DNA from: CBDBJR01 sp965206445
GTDB taxonomy: Bacteria; Pseudomonadota; Gammaproteobacteria; Arenicellales; Poriferihabitantaceae
Reading direction: 5' to 3'
NCBI GenBank assembly: GCA_965206445.1
Contig: CBDBJR010000002.1
Span: forward strand, 3,224,001-3,288,000
DNA: 64,000 nt
In this document: positions 1 through 9,150 of the stretch, one piece after another
How positions within the stretch are numbered: position 1 is the first letter of the stretch
Layout of the letters: every line of letters starts with the position of its first letter
The notes under the pieces: model-generated
Database searches by the model: none
What the model was told of the DNA's origin: nothing
What the model saw: the letters and a program-made list of their open reading frames with translations, nothing else
Program-made: the position numbers and the translations under genes

Positions 1-252
1 TTTTTTCTGTTGTCACCGGTGGTCAACCCCTGGTATTTGCTCTGGCTGCTGCCGTTCGCCGCAATGCAACATCAGCTGTGGCCCTGGGTTTGGGCGGTAT
101 CGGTCGCACTGACGTATGTCGTCGGGGTGAATTTAATCGAGTCCGAGCTGGCCGCGTATGAAATCGCCCGCTGGGCGTACCTGCTCCAGTTTGGCTTGCT
201 GTCAAGCGCGATGCTGCTGGACCGTCTGCTTATCGGCCGCCGGGCGGCTTGA
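1..252 (+). CDS. C-terminal end of a membrane glycosyltransferase, GT87/DUF2029-like (partial)
   Basis: The reading frame is open at the left edge, so only the last 83 residues are visible. They are strongly hydrophobic, with about three membrane-spanning stretches. The segment SPVVNPWYLLWLLPF resembles the conserved SPVVxPWYLLW loop near the C-terminus of polyprenyl-phosphate-sugar-using mannosyltransferases (GT87/DUF2029). Enzymes of this kind move sugars from lipid carriers on the outer face of the inner membrane. The 3' end overlaps the convergent GT2 gene by about 50 bp. The family call is inferred from one short motif plus hydrophobicity. Confidence 0.55.
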   Translation, partial: FFLLSPVVNPWYLLWLLPFAAMQHQLWPWVWAVSVALTYVVGVNLIESELAAYEIARWAYLLQFGLLSSAMLLDRLLIGRRAA

Positions 253-990
253 GCGGAGGTTGGCCGACACCTGCCGTGCGCAGCGGGCCGTACGCAGCGG
301 GATTAGCCGCAATCTAAAGCTCCAATACAGAATTTTACCGGCGGCCAGCAGCGACCCCGTTACGGTGCCCGAGATCTTCGACTTGCCCAGGCGGGAGCGA
401 TAGCCTACCGACACCTGCGCCGCCTGCTCGCCGCAATGCAGCGCTTTGATCTGCATTTCCGCGGTCCAGCCATGGCCCCGGTCAACCATGCCGAGCTGTT
501 GCAGCAATGCGAACTCGATGCACCGCATCGGGCCGAGGTCTTTGAAGCGAAAACCGTGCAACACCGCAATTACCCCGCAGGCCAGCCGGTTGCCGAGCCT
601 TTGATGCAGCGGCAGTGCGCCCGGCGTGCGCGCTTCGGCGACCCTTACCCCGATCGAAAAACGGCTTTGGCCACGCGCTACCGGCTCGATGACTTTCCCC
701 AGATCAATCGGATAGTCGCTGTAATCCGCGTCCACAAACGCCACCAGATCGGGCGGCGCGTGCGCCAATGCCGCCACACCGGCCTGGCAGGCGGCGCCGT
801 ATCCGCGCCGGGGCTCACCGACCACCTGCACCCCCAGTTGCCCGGCAATCGCGCCGGTACCGTCGTCGGAGCCATTATCGACCACCACGACCCGGTCGAT
901 ACCGGCCGGCAGGTCGGCCAATACTCTGGCGATCGACTGCGCTTCGTTAAGCGCCGGAATGACCAGGCCGACTGTCTTGCCGTAAAACAC
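202..990 (-). CDS. GT2-family glycosyltransferase (dolichyl-phosphate-mannose-synthase-like)
   Basis: This 262-residue cytoplasmic GT-A glycosyltransferase would transfer a sugar from a nucleotide-sugar donor, probably to a polyprenyl phosphate. The N-terminus (GLVIPALNEAQSIARVL) and VVDNGSDDGT are the donor-binding part of the GT2 fold, and FVDADYSDYP carries the DxD-like metal site. A later GHGWTAEMQ segment fits the acceptor loop. It starts with GTG, whose G is the last base of the TAG stop of the upstream DUF547 gene (TAGTG), which suggests translational coupling. It is convergent with a membrane glycosyltransferase. Together they may form a lipid-linked sugar synthesis and use pair (inference). 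Confidence 0.8.
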   Translation of the reverse strand: MFYGKTVGLVIPALNEAQSIARVLADLPAGIDRVVVVDNGSDDGTGAIAGQLGVQVVGEPRRGYGAACQAGVAALAHAPPDLVAFVDADYSDYPIDLGKVIEPVARGQSRFSIGVRVAEARTPGALPLHQRLGNRLACGVIAVLHGFRFKDLGPMRCIEFALLQQLGMVDRGHGWTAEMQIKALHCGEQAAQVSVGYRSRLGKSKISGTVTGSLLAAGKILYWSFRLRLIPLRTARCARQVSANLRSSRPAADKQTVQQHRA

Positions 991-1808
991 TAATCCGGCG
1001 TTCCATTCAACGACCAGTCGTAGTGATAATCTTCGATTTCAACCTCGGCGGTCAGTCGCTCGGCCAGCGGTGCATCGGCAAATTGTTTGATATGGCGGAT
1101 CAAATCGGCGTCGGTCTCGGCAAAATCGTCGTAATACCATTCATAAATGCCCGATAGAACCAGCCGGTTGGCTTGCAGTGAGACCGCCCGCGGGTGATTG
1201 ACGTATTCGCGCGCGCCCCGGACAAACAGCGCCTCCCAGTTGTCTGCGGTAAATGCTCTGGGCTGCAAATTCGGGCAGCCGATAGAGGCGCAATTGACCG
1301 CGTAGTGAATGCGGTTGTCTTTGAATACCGGCCGCAGGATGCGGTGTTCGATGTCGTCCAGGCTGAGCTCGAAACCCGCTACTTCGACCAGCGGCTGCGA
1401 CCACGGACCGCGGGCCAGCAGGCGGAAAGAAATGTCCTGAATGCTATCGACAGGATAATGATCGAGTATGACTTTAATCGTCAATGCATTATATAAATTG
1501 ACCCAGTAGGCGCGCTGCTCATCCTGGTTCAACGCCGACACCGACACCTGCTGCAACCGCTCCAGATACGCCGCCAGCGCCTCACGGTCCGGCGCCGGCA
1601 CCTCGCTGTAGGCAAACAGGTTGACGCCGTCAACCGGGCGGATATAGGTTTGCACCAGCCGATCCCATACGGCATGATCGACCCGCCGGCTTGAGTCGGC
1701 GTCATGGCGCTGCCAATGCGCGAGAAATGAATCGGCCGGCGTCGCCGGCAACGCAATCAACAGCCATGCAGCGGCTATCAAGACGGTTCTTTGCATCAGA
1801 ATTTTCAT
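990..1808 (-). CDS. DUF547 family exported protein
   Basis: A 272-residue protein starting MKILMQRT with a clear signal peptide (hydrophobic LIAAAWLLIALPATPA, residues about 8-24), so it is likely periplasmic. The body matches DUF547: YWVNLYNALTIKVILDHYP, then IRHYAVNCASIGCPNLQP-like segments with a conserved cysteine pair. The molecular function of the family is unknown. A longer open frame runs back to 1862, but the signal peptide supports the ATG at 1806-1808. Its stop overlaps the GTG start of the GT2 gene by one base. The 250 bp upstream show nothing recognisable. Confidence 0.75.
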   Translation of the reverse strand: MKILMQRTVLIAAAWLLIALPATPADSFLAHWQRHDADSSRRVDHAVWDRLVQTYIRPVDGVNLFAYSEVPAPDREALAAYLERLQQVSVSALNQDEQRAYWVNLYNALTIKVILDHYPVDSIQDISFRLLARGPWSQPLVEVAGFELSLDDIEHRILRPVFKDNRIHYAVNCASIGCPNLQPRAFTADNWEALFVRGAREYVNHPRAVSLQANRLVLSGIYEWYYDDFAETDADLIRHIKQFADAPLAERLTAEVEIEDYHYDWSLNGTPD

Positions 1809-2060
1809 CGGATTGTAGTGCGGTTGTGCCGATAGCGGCGGTAAGCAGCGCAGCTTGCGCAAACAGGAAACAAGAAACAGGCGCCTCAGCGCATCGGGCC
1901 TATGGTTGCCGGCCTGCTCCCCGGCATTGGAGATTGGGACTGCTTCCGGTCGAAAAAATTCATACCGGAACGTTAAAATTACCGACTACAGCCGTGGTCG
2001 AACAAACCGATGCGCGCTATTGCCCGGTATTGTGCCCTATCACAAGCCGGCCCGCCCGGG

Positions 2061-2972
2061 TTAATTGATCCGCTTTAAAATCCCGTCGAGCTCATCCAGC
2101 GAGTGGTACTGAATAATCAATCTGCCCTTTTTTGCGCCGTGCTCAATCGACACCCTGGCGCCGATTTTTTTCGACAACCGGTCTTCCAGTTGCGCAATAT
2201 CGGGGCTCTTGCCCTGGTTGTCGAGCCGGCTATCGCCCGTTTTTTGCAGCCGCCTGATCAGCTGCTCGGCGCTGCGCACCGACAGGCCGGCGGCGACAAT
2301 TTGCCGCGCTGCCTGCAGTTGCTGCGGGCCGGACAGTGCCAGCAGCGCGCGCGCGTGCCCCATGTCAATCGTCCCCTGTTCGACCATCGATCTGACCTCC
2401 GGTGGCAGCCGCAGCAGTCGCAGCAGGTTGCTGACGGCCGTGCGCGAGCGCCCCACCGCTTCGGCGGCCTCCTGATGCGTCAAACCAAATTCGTCCAGCA
2501 GTCGGGCCAACCCCTGCGCTTCTTCAATCGCGTTTAAATCCTGACGCTGAATATTTTCAATCAGCGCCACGGCCATCGCCGTTTGATCCGGCATATCCCG
2601 CACAACCGCCGGCACACTGCTCAAGCCGGCCAGCTGTGCGCCGCGCCAGCGACGCTCGCCGGCCACGATTTCGTAGCCGCCGCCATTCAGCGGTCGCACC
2701 AGCAGCGGCTGGATCACCCCCTGTCGGCGGATCGAGCTCGCCAGCTCCTCGAGGGCCGCCTGATCCATATTCAGGCGCGGCTGATAGCGGCCGCGCTGTA
2801 GTTGTTCTATCGGGATGCTGCTAAGGGCGCTCTGCTGCATCGGCGGCGGTTCGAGATTTTCCCGTGACGGCGCATCGGCTGCCGACGTGTCGACCGTCGC
2901 AGCCGTACGCTTGACGTCGCCCAGCAGCGCTCCCAGTCCGCGCCCCAATCTGGCTTTTTTGTTTGCCGCCAC
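2061..2972 (-). CDS. parB: Chromosome partitioning protein ParB
   Basis: A 303-residue ParB/Spo0J, the CTP-dependent DNA clamp that loads at parS sites and works with ParA in chromosome segregation. It begins with the typical basic ARLGRGLGALLG segment. Next come the ParB/Srx domain (GERRWRGAQLAG, ENIQRQDLNAIEEA), the helix-turn-helix (LTHQEAAEAVGRSRTAVSNL) and a C-terminal dimerisation domain ending in the KGRLIIQY region. The GTG at 2970-2972 gives this N-terminus; the frame extends upstream inside parA without similarity. It starts 19 bp after parA. No canonical parS palindrome was seen in the window. Confidence 0.95.
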   Translation of the reverse strand: MAANKKARLGRGLGALLGDVKRTAATVDTSAADAPSRENLEPPPMQQSALSSIPIEQLQRGRYQPRLNMDQAALEELASSIRRQGVIQPLLVRPLNGGGYEIVAGERRWRGAQLAGLSSVPAVVRDMPDQTAMAVALIENIQRQDLNAIEEAQGLARLLDEFGLTHQEAAEAVGRSRTAVSNLLRLLRLPPEVRSMVEQGTIDMGHARALLALSGPQQLQAARQIVAAGLSVRSAEQLIRRLQKTGDSRLDNQGKSPDIAQLEDRLSKKIGARVSIEHGAKKGRLIIQYHSLDELDGILKRIN

Positions 2973-2991
2973 GATAAAAAATTGCGCTGGA

Positions 2992-3789
2992 TCAGGGTGC
3001 CGGGTCAGACGACAGACCGAAACCCTGCCGACTCTGGCGCCGCAGCACTTCGCAGGCGAGCGCCAGATAGGCCCGACTGCCGGCGCATTGGCGGTCATAC
3101 TCCAGCACCGGCTGGCCGTAGCTCGGCGCTTCGGCCAGGCGGACATTGCGCGGGATGATGGTGCGAAACAGGCTGTCGCCGAAATGGGTCAGCAATTGCT
3201 CTGACACTTCATTCGACAGACTATTGCGGCCATCGTACATCGTGCGCACCAGCCCCAGGACACCGAGCCCCGGGTTCAGGCCCTGCTGCACCAGCGATAC
3301 GGTTTCGATCAGGCTGGTCAGCCCTTCGAGCGCATAGTATTCACACTGCACCGGGATCAATGCCTCGCTCGATGCCGTCAGCGCATTGACGGTCAGGACA
3401 TTGAGCGCCGGCGGGCAGTCGATCAGGATAAAGTCGTAGCGATGCCGTACCGTTTGCAGCGCCCTGGACAGCCGAAAATCCCGATTCTCGAGCGCCGACA
3501 TTTCCACCTGAGCGCCGGACAAATCCGGGTGCGACGGTAAAATATCGTAGCCGCTGGCGGTGCTGATAATCGCCTCGTCAATCCGGCCGTCACCCAGCAA
3601 AACCGCATACACCCCCAGCCTCGGCTCGCGCAGGGCAATGCCGCTGCCCACCGTCGCATTGCCCTGCGGGTCGGCATCAACCAGCAATACGCGCGTACCG
3701 GGACACGCCAGCGAGGCCGACAGATTGATGGCCGTGGTGGTCTTGCCCACCCCGCCCTTTTGATTTGTCACCGCTAGAATTCGTGTCAC
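2992..3789 (-). CDS. parA: Chromosome partitioning ATPase ParA (Soj)
   Basis: A 265-residue ParA/Soj ATPase that forms ATP-dependent, DNA-bound dimers and moves ParB-parS complexes. It has the deviant Walker A motif KGGVGKTT near residues 11-18, the LLVDADPQGNAT segment and FILIDCPPALNVLT as Walker B. The length is normal. It starts with GTG. It lies 14 bp after rsmG and 19 bp before parB, the usual chromosomal rsmG-parA-parB order, though mnmG, which often precedes rsmG, is not here. Its chromosomal-type length and this context argue against a plasmid origin. Confidence 0.95.
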   Translation of the reverse strand: MTRILAVTNQKGGVGKTTTAINLSASLACPGTRVLLVDADPQGNATVGSGIALREPRLGVYAVLLGDGRIDEAIISTASGYDILPSHPDLSGAQVEMSALENRDFRLSRALQTVRHRYDFILIDCPPALNVLTVNALTASSEALIPVQCEYYALEGLTSLIETVSLVQQGLNPGLGVLGLVRTMYDGRNSLSNEVSEQLLTHFGDSLFRTIIPRNVRLAEAPSYGQPVLEYDRQCAGSRAYLALACEVLRRQSRQGFGLSSDPAP

Positions 3790-3803
3790 TTCACCGGACC
3801 GGA

Positions 3804-4451
3804 TTACATATCTATGATGATCACATGGCGCGCCGCGTCCAACTGCGGCACCGACAGCGGCTCGACCTGCATTTTGAGCTGCCAGTTTTCCGCCAGTTGC
3901 CGCACCTCGTCGAGCGGATACCGGCCCTTCATCGCCAGCAGTCGAGTGCCGGCGGTGTGCAGATGCCGGCTCAATTTCAGCAGCCGTTCAACCGAAGCAA
4001 ACGCCCGCGCTACCAGTGTATCGATTTTATGCAGCGGCCGATAATCCTCCAAACGACCGGCAATCACACGCACATTGCTCAAATTCAGCTCGCCAATGAC
4101 ATAGCCCAAAAACTCAACCCGTTTGCCGCGGCTATCCAGCAGCAGCCAGTCCCGTTCCGGCTCGGCAATCGCCAGCGGCACGCCGGGGAAGCCGCCACCG
4201 CTGCCGATATCCAGACAGACCCGACCGCGCACATGTGGCAACACCGACAACGAATCGAGCACATGCCGGCGAATCATGTCCGCCGGGCTATCGATAGCCG
4301 TCAAGTTGAGACCACGGTTCCACCTTGCCAGGATGTGCAGGTGCCGGAGCATTTTCGCCAGCTGCTGTCGGTCGAGCTGCAAATCCAGGCGGCGGCTGCC
4401 TTGATCCAGTAGTGGCAGCCCGGATTCCAGACCGCATTGGGTTGCTTTCAC
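3804..4451 (-). CDS. rsmG: 16S rRNA (guanine527-N7)-methyltransferase RsmG (GidB)
   Basis: RsmG methylates N7 of G527 in 16S rRNA using S-adenosylmethionine. The glycine-rich SAM site is DIGSGGGFPGVPLA, preceded by WNRGLNLTAI and the RHVLDSL segment typical of the family; LVARAFASVERLL and LLAMKGR follow. The GTG at 4449-4451 gives 215 residues and puts the conserved WN about where E. coli RsmG has it; an in-frame ATG at 4478 would add nine residues. It is first in the rsmG-parA-parB group. About 105 bp separate it from the stop of the wzt-like gene upstream. Confidence 0.92.
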   Translation of the reverse strand: MKATQCGLESGLPLLDQGSRRLDLQLDRQQLAKMLRHLHILARWNRGLNLTAIDSPADMIRRHVLDSLSVLPHVRGRVCLDIGSGGGFPGVPLAIAEPERDWLLLDSRGKRVEFLGYVIGELNLSNVRVIAGRLEDYRPLHKIDTLVARAFASVERLLKLSRHLHTAGTRLLAMKGRYPLDEVRQLAENWQLKMQVEPLSVPQLDAARHVIIIDM

Positions 4452-4556
4452 CCGGCAGATTATAGCAATGCCGGCCATCGAGCGGCGTTTTACTCGCTAT
4501 CGGCCCGCTCTCGAAACCGGCCGAAAACGCCCGCTCAATCGAACCGGCACCGGCAG

Positions 4557-5789
4557 CTAGCACCGGCGAATCGAGATGGCGGGCTGTAAATCTATTTTGC
4601 CGATTACCTTGCGTTCGCTATATACCTCAAAGTATAGATGGTTATCCCGGTGATCGTGCACCACCCGGGTGCCGTTGAGCAATGAAGTGCAGGCGAGCGT
4701 TAACAGATATTTGCCGGCAGCCAGTCGCATAATCTGGTCGAAAGTGATTTCCACCCAGCTGTTTTCGACCCCGGGCTCAACCGCGATGTTTTGCCTCAGG
4801 GTATTGGTGCCGGCAATGGTAATGCCCTGTATATCTCTGATAAAATACGCAAAAACCGGCTGCTGCACGGCCTGCTTAAAATGCACGCGCATCCGTATGG
4901 CCACATGCTCACCCTGCTGAACGCCCTGCAAAACTTCATTTTGACGGTTATACAAACCGACTTCCGTAATCACCGCCTCGCCGTCTCCGTAACGCACTTC
5001 ATGCGGATTGGTGTCCAGCTCGAGCAGTGGCAAATCGGGCAAGGAGCCCAATTTGCGATACGCGCCCACCACATCCTGCGGGGCGCCTTCGGCGACCACA
5101 CATCCCTGGTCCAACAGGTACGCCTGATCGCAGAAATTCAGCACAGCGTTGGCGTCATGGGTGACGATAAGAGTGGTGACTCCCTGATCGCGCAGCAGGC
5201 CGAGCCGGTCGAAACATTTGGCCCGAAAATAGAAATCCCCCACCGCCAGGGCCTCATCGATTACCAGAATCTCCGGTTCAATATGGGCGGCGATGGCAAA
5301 TGCCAGCCGCACATACATCCCGCTGGAATAGGTGGTGACGGGTTGATCGATATACTCGCCAATGGCGGCAAAACGCAGGATATCGTCCAGTCGTTGTTCT
5401 GTTTGTTCCGCCGTCAGGCCAAGCATGGCCGCATTCAGGTATAAATTTTCCCGGCCGGTAAAATTCTTATCGAAGCCGGCGCCCAATTCCAGCAGGGCGG
5501 CAATTCTCCCATTGACGACGACACTGCCGACGGTTGGCTGCACAATACCGCAAATACATTGCAGCAGCGTAGATTTTCCGCTGCCATTTTTGCCCAGAAT
5601 ACCCACCGTCTGGCCTTTGCGAACACACAGGTTGACCTCCTTCAAGGCGTCAAATCCCCGGTCGGCCCGACTGGAAAACACCGACAACAACAACTGCTTT
5701 AGCCGCACACCCGGCGTAGCATACGGTCGATAGGTCTTGCTCAGACCAGTCACCGTGATCGCCGACAGGTCGCTATCTCGATTCGGCAT
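4557..5789 (-). CDS. wzt: O-antigen/polysaccharide ABC exporter ATPase (Wzt-like)
   Basis: A 410-residue ATPase of an ABC-2 polysaccharide exporter. The nucleotide-binding domain has Walker A GKNGSGKST (residues about 66-74), the signature YSSGMYVRLAFA and Walker B ILVIDEALAVGD, followed by the H-loop VTHDANAV. Residues from about 260 form the extra C-terminal domain found in Wzt proteins that recognise the modified non-reducing end of the glycan. This extra domain separates it from KpsT-type ATPases. It begins 18 bp after the permease gene, so the two are surely co-transcribed. It energises export of undecaprenyl-linked O-antigen across the inner membrane. Confidence 0.9.
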   Translation of the reverse strand: MPNRDSDLSAITVTGLSKTYRPYATPGVRLKQLLLSVFSSRADRGFDALKEVNLCVRKGQTVGILGKNGSGKSTLLQCICGIVQPTVGSVVVNGRIAALLELGAGFDKNFTGRENLYLNAAMLGLTAEQTEQRLDDILRFAAIGEYIDQPVTTYSSGMYVRLAFAIAAHIEPEILVIDEALAVGDFYFRAKCFDRLGLLRDQGVTTLIVTHDANAVLNFCDQAYLLDQGCVVAEGAPQDVVGAYRKLGSLPDLPLLELDTNPHEVRYGDGEAVITEVGLYNRQNEVLQGVQQGEHVAIRMRVHFKQAVQQPVFAYFIRDIQGITIAGTNTLRQNIAVEPGVENSWVEITFDQIMRLAAGKYLLTLACTSLLNGTRVVHDHRDNHLYFEVYSERKVIGKIDLQPAISIRRC

Positions 5790-5807
5790 ATATTCCGTCA
5801 GCGACCG

Positions 5808-6614
5808 TCAAAGCATATCGGCAAACCGCGGTCGCACGCGCTTGAATACATACACGCACGACGGCAGCAGCAGCAGCATGGTAAGCCAAAAGATCGCCGT
5901 TTCAGCCAGCCGCTCGTGCAGTGGAATCGCATACAAAAAAGAATCCCGGTAGCCTTGCACGATATAGCCCATCGGATTCAAAGACACGAGCAGGTGCAAT
6001 GCCCGCCCCGGCTCGGGAAACATGCTCAAATCCCAAAAAACCGGCGTCGCCCACATCCCGAGATGAATAATATGACTGATCAAACGCGCGACATCACGAA
6101 AAAAAACATTCAGCGCAGCCGCCAGCCAGCCGATCGATAGCGCCAGCACCAGCGCACAAAACAGGTAATAGATCGCCTGAAAAAACCAGACGGAGAAACC
6201 CGGCCCCTGCCACCATATCAAGGCGAACAGGAGCAGCAAAAACAGCCCGTGATTGGATAACATGACCGCCGCTTTGACTACCGGCAGCAGTTGCACCGGA
6301 AATACAGTCTTCTTTACCAGATAGGCATTTCCGGTGATGCTGGACACCGAACTCGACACCACGCCGGCAAACAGCGTCCATACCGACAGGCCGGTGGCAA
6401 ACCACAGCGCGAACGGCACCTCACCGGAGGGCCGCACCCGGAAACCGAGGCTGAATACCACCCAGTACATCAGGATCATGATCAGCGGCGAGATCACCTG
6501 CCAGGCGACGCTCAGCACCGAGCCGACGTATTGCTGGCGAATCTCCCGCAGCGTCAGCAGTTTCAACAGATATCGCCGGTGCAGAATATCACCCCAAAAA
6601 CTCATTGAGCGCAT
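5808..6614 (-). CDS. wzm: O-antigen/polysaccharide ABC exporter permease (Wzm-like)
   Basis: A 268-residue ABC-2 type inner membrane permease with about six transmembrane helices. It starts with a short amphipathic leader containing LTLREIRQQYVGS, typical of Wzm/KpsM/TagG proteins, and has the late NPMGYIVQGYRDSFL segment. It pairs with the ATPase directly downstream to export a lipid-linked polysaccharide. ATGs at 6614 and 6605 are both possible starts. An A8 tract (T8 on the coding strand) lies at 6099-6106 inside the gene. Confidence 0.9.
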   Translation of the reverse strand: MRSMSFWGDILHRRYLLKLLTLREIRQQYVGSVLSVAWQVISPLIMILMYWVVFSLGFRVRPSGEVPFALWFATGLSVWTLFAGVVSSSVSSITGNAYLVKKTVFPVQLLPVVKAAVMLSNHGLFLLLLFALIWWQGPGFSVWFFQAIYYLFCALVLALSIGWLAAALNVFFRDVARLISHIIHLGMWATPVFWDLSMFPEPGRALHLLVSLNPMGYIVQGYRDSFLYAIPLHERLAETAIFWLTMLLLLPSCVYVFKRVRPRFADML

Positions 6615-6671
6615 GGTAAAATCAGACCCGGTAAAACGGCTTTATGAGAACAGGATTCGACCGCATCAGCC

Positions 6672-6761
6672 GTCAAAACCACCAGACAAATGCGTATGCC
6701 ATTGTATCTCAGGAATCAGGAATTAAGAGTCAAAACAAGCAGGCAAATGCGTATATTGTAT
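6672..6761 (+). repeat. Imperfect direct repeat carrying two in-frame start codons of dacB
   Basis: Unit A (6672-6707) and unit B (6729-6761) share gtcaaaac, a purine-rich stretch, caaatgcgtat and attgtat. They are 57 bp apart, a multiple of three. Each contains an ATG in the dacB frame (6690 and 6747). The spacer also has a short repeated ggaatca/ggaat. Either the start region was duplicated or the second start is the original one. Confidence 0.6.
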
Positions 6762-8231
6762 GCAGCCGGAGCGCCGACAACCCTTGTCCCCGCCCGCCGT
6801 CTCCGCCCGCCTGCTGCCGGGCCGCTCCGCTGTCTGGCGTCGGCGCTGCTGTTTCTGGTCGCCACCTGCGGCCACGCTCACAGCCTGCCGCCCACGGTCA
6901 CCGCACTGCTGGAACAATACCAGATTCCGGTGTCTGCTGTCAGCCTGACGGTGCAGTCGGTCGAATCCGAACAGCCACTCCTGCACTATCGGGGCGATAC
7001 CAGCAGAAACCCGGCCTCCGTGATCAAGCTGCTGACCACGCTGGCCGCATTGGAGCTGCTCGGGCCCGAATATCAATGGCAGACCCGCTATCTGGCGGCT
7101 GGCGAAATTCGTGACGGCGTGCTGCATGGCGAGTTGATTATACAGGGCAACGGTGATCCATTTCTAGTGACGGAAAAGTTCTGGCAGCAGTTGTCATCGC
7201 TGCGCCAGATCGGCATCCGGCAGATACAGGGCGATCTGGTGCTGGATGCCACCGCTTTCGCGCTGTCGCCGCATGATCGCGATGCATTCGACGGCCAGGG
7301 GCAGCGCTTGTACAATGTCGGGCCGGATGCGGTGCTGACCAATTTTTCCGCCACCTCGTTTGTGCTCCAGCCAATCCGGGGCGAGGTGCGGGTATTTGCC
7401 GAGCCGCCCTTGCATAACCTGTCGGTCGTCAACCGCATTCGCCCCGAGCGCGGCAAATGCATCCATCGCAACCACGGCTGGCGGTATCAATTGCACCGGC
7501 AGGGCGAGCAGATCACCGCCCGGTTCGACGGCACCTACCGACCGGAGTGCGGCCGCCACACCATTGGCCGCAGCATTTTGGAAAATCACGACTATACGTT
7601 CCGGCTATTCGGCCAGCTCTGGCGCTCATTGGGCGGTCAGCATAATGGCGGCCTGCGCGTCGGTGTCGCCCGTGCCGACGCACAGCCGCTGCTCAGCCAT
7701 GCGTCCGACTCGCTGGCGGACATCATTACCGGTATCAATAAATACAGCAATAACGTCATGGCCCGGCAGCTATTGCTGACCATCGGCCTGCAACTGTACG
7801 GCCGCCCGGCTGCGGTTGAGGCCGGTATCGCCGGCATCCACAACTGGCTTGGCGCGAATAACATTGCCCTGCCCGGGCTGGTGATAGCCAATGGCGCGGG
7901 TCTGTCGAGGCGCAGTCAAATCACGACCGGCGGCCTGATCAACCTGCTGCAGCACGCCTGGCGCAGCGACTACAGGCCGGAATTTCTGTCGTCACTCCCG
8001 CTGACCGCGCTCGACGGCACGATGCGCAAGCGCTTGCAGCAGTCGCCACTGCGCGGCCGCGCCCGGATCAAAACCGGATTGATTCGGGGCGTACGCAGCA
8101 TGGCCGGATATGTGCGTACCGGCAAACGGCAATATCTCGCCATTGCCATGCTGATCGAGTCTGAAAACATCAACCACGCGATTGGCAACCGCATCCAGGA
8201 TGCCGTGCTGGAATGGGCCTATCGACAGTAA
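6747..8231 (+). CDS. dacB: D-alanyl-D-alanine carboxypeptidase/endopeptidase (PBP4, S13 family)
   Basis: A periplasmic low-molecular-weight penicillin-binding protein that cleaves the terminal D-Ala or peptide cross-links of murein. All three active-site motifs are present: SVIK within NPASVIKLLTTLAALELLG (the serine nucleophile), SNN within KYSNNVMARQ, and KTG within RIKTGLIRGVRSMAGYV. A hydrophobic segment LASALLFLVATCGHAHS acts as the signal peptide, after an unusually long n-region. The start is unsure: ATG at 6747 gives 494 residues, and an upstream in-frame ATG at 6690 lies in a duplicated copy of the same start region. It is divergent from wzm. Confidence 0.92.
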   Translation: MRILYAAGAPTTLVPARRLRPPAAGPLRCLASALLFLVATCGHAHSLPPTVTALLEQYQIPVSAVSLTVQSVESEQPLLHYRGDTSRNPASVIKLLTTLAALELLGPEYQWQTRYLAAGEIRDGVLHGELIIQGNGDPFLVTEKFWQQLSSLRQIGIRQIQGDLVLDATAFALSPHDRDAFDGQGQRLYNVGPDAVLTNFSATSFVLQPIRGEVRVFAEPPLHNLSVVNRIRPERGKCIHRNHGWRYQLHRQGEQITARFDGTYRPECGRHTIGRSILENHDYTFRLFGQLWRSLGGQHNGGLRVGVARADAQPLLSHASDSLADIITGINKYSNNVMARQLLLTIGLQLYGRPAAVEAGIAGIHNWLGANNIALPGLVIANGAGLSRRSQITTGGLINLLQHAWRSDYRPEFLSSLPLTALDGTMRKRLQQSPLRGRARIKTGLIRGVRSMAGYVRTGKRQYLAIAMLIESENINHAIGNRIQDAVLEWAYRQ

Positions 8232-8289
8232 ATCAACCGTCCGGCCGCAGGCCCGTCGCGCGGGCCGCAGGCGGCTCGATCGACCCGGC

Positions 8290-9150
8290 TCAGCCCAAAA
8301 ATGCATTGATCAGCTCAGCGACCCGCTGCGGCTGATCCATGTGCACATGATGTTGACCGGGGACGTGTTCGACCCGGACCTGATCCAGCCACTGTATCCT
8401 TGACCGCAGCTGCGCATTGCGGGCCAAAATGCCGTCCGTAGCCTGCAGCAGCAATACCGGACACCGGATGCTTTGCATAAATGCCGCCACCTGCTGCTCG
8501 CTCAGATACAACGTCGACGGCGATTTTAGGCGCCGGTCGCTGTGCAGTTCGACCCGGTCGCCGCGCTGCCTGGCCGCCCGCCGTACCAGCAGCTCGGCAT
8601 TGGCAGCGCAGATGCGATTGGCCGCCTGCCTGGCCACCACCAACTGCTCCCAGCTCATATACGGCTTCCGTGGCCGGTGCATTTTCTCTTGCAGCTGCAG
8701 GCGCGCGTGCAGTGATTTGGCCAACTGCTGCGGCGCCTGCGCGTGCTCCGCGCTCACCGGCCCGAGGCCGTCGATAAACACCAGCCGGCGTATCTGCTGC
8801 GGCATCACCGCGGCATACAGGCAGGCAATGCCGGCACCAAGAGAATGGCCAATCAGGTCGAATTGCGCCCATCCGAGTGCGTTGGCCGCTGACTGTATCT
8901 CACCCGGATAGTCGCTCAGGTGGTAGCCGCAGCCCGCCGGACGATGCGCAGAATGGCCGTGTCCGGGCAAATCCAGCGCAACCAGATTCACTGCGGCCAG
9001 ATAGCCGGACAGCGGCACAAAACTGGCCGCATTATCCAGCCAGCCGTGCAATGCGAGCACGTTTTTCCCCCCACTGACGCCGAATTGCAGTGCCGTCAGC
9101 GGACCGGTTGTCCCCGGCAGGCGGATTTCTCTATGGGCGGACGCGGACAC
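8290..9150 (-). CDS. Alpha/beta hydrolase
   Basis: A 286-residue alpha/beta-hydrolase-fold enzyme of unknown substrate. LALHGWLDNAASF carries the HGW oxyanion motif, GHSLGAG is the nucleophile elbow with the catalytic serine, and PGQHHVHMDQP supplies the C-terminal histidine. There is no signal peptide, so it is probably a cytoplasmic esterase or peptidase-like hydrolase. GTG at 9150 gives a natural N-terminus (SASAHREIRLPG); a TTG at 9165 is an alternative. It is convergent with dacB. A GC-rich hairpin (ggcccg/cgggcc) lies in the 58-bp gap between the two stops, without a T tract. Confidence 0.85.
   Translation of the reverse strand: MSASAHREIRLPGTTGPLTALQFGVSGGKNVLALHGWLDNAASFVPLSGYLAAVNLVALDLPGHGHSAHRPAGCGYHLSDYPGEIQSAANALGWAQFDLIGHSLGAGIACLYAAVMPQQIRRLVFIDGLGPVSAEHAQAPQQLAKSLHARLQLQEKMHRPRKPYMSWEQLVVARQAANRICAANAELLVRRAARQRGDRVELHSDRRLKSPSTLYLSEQQVAAFMQSIRCPVLLLQATDGILARNAQLRSRIQWLDQVRVEHVPGQHHVHMDQPQRVAELINAFLG

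Noticed and set aside
2061..4478. Replication origin or parS site beside rsmG-parA-parB
   Set aside because: No cluster of DnaA boxes, AT-rich unwinding region or tgtttcacgtgaaaca-type palindrome is visible in or near these genes.
8232..8289. Terminator between convergent dacB and hydrolase genes
   Set aside because: A GC-rich hairpin exists but has no T run on either strand, so it was not called.
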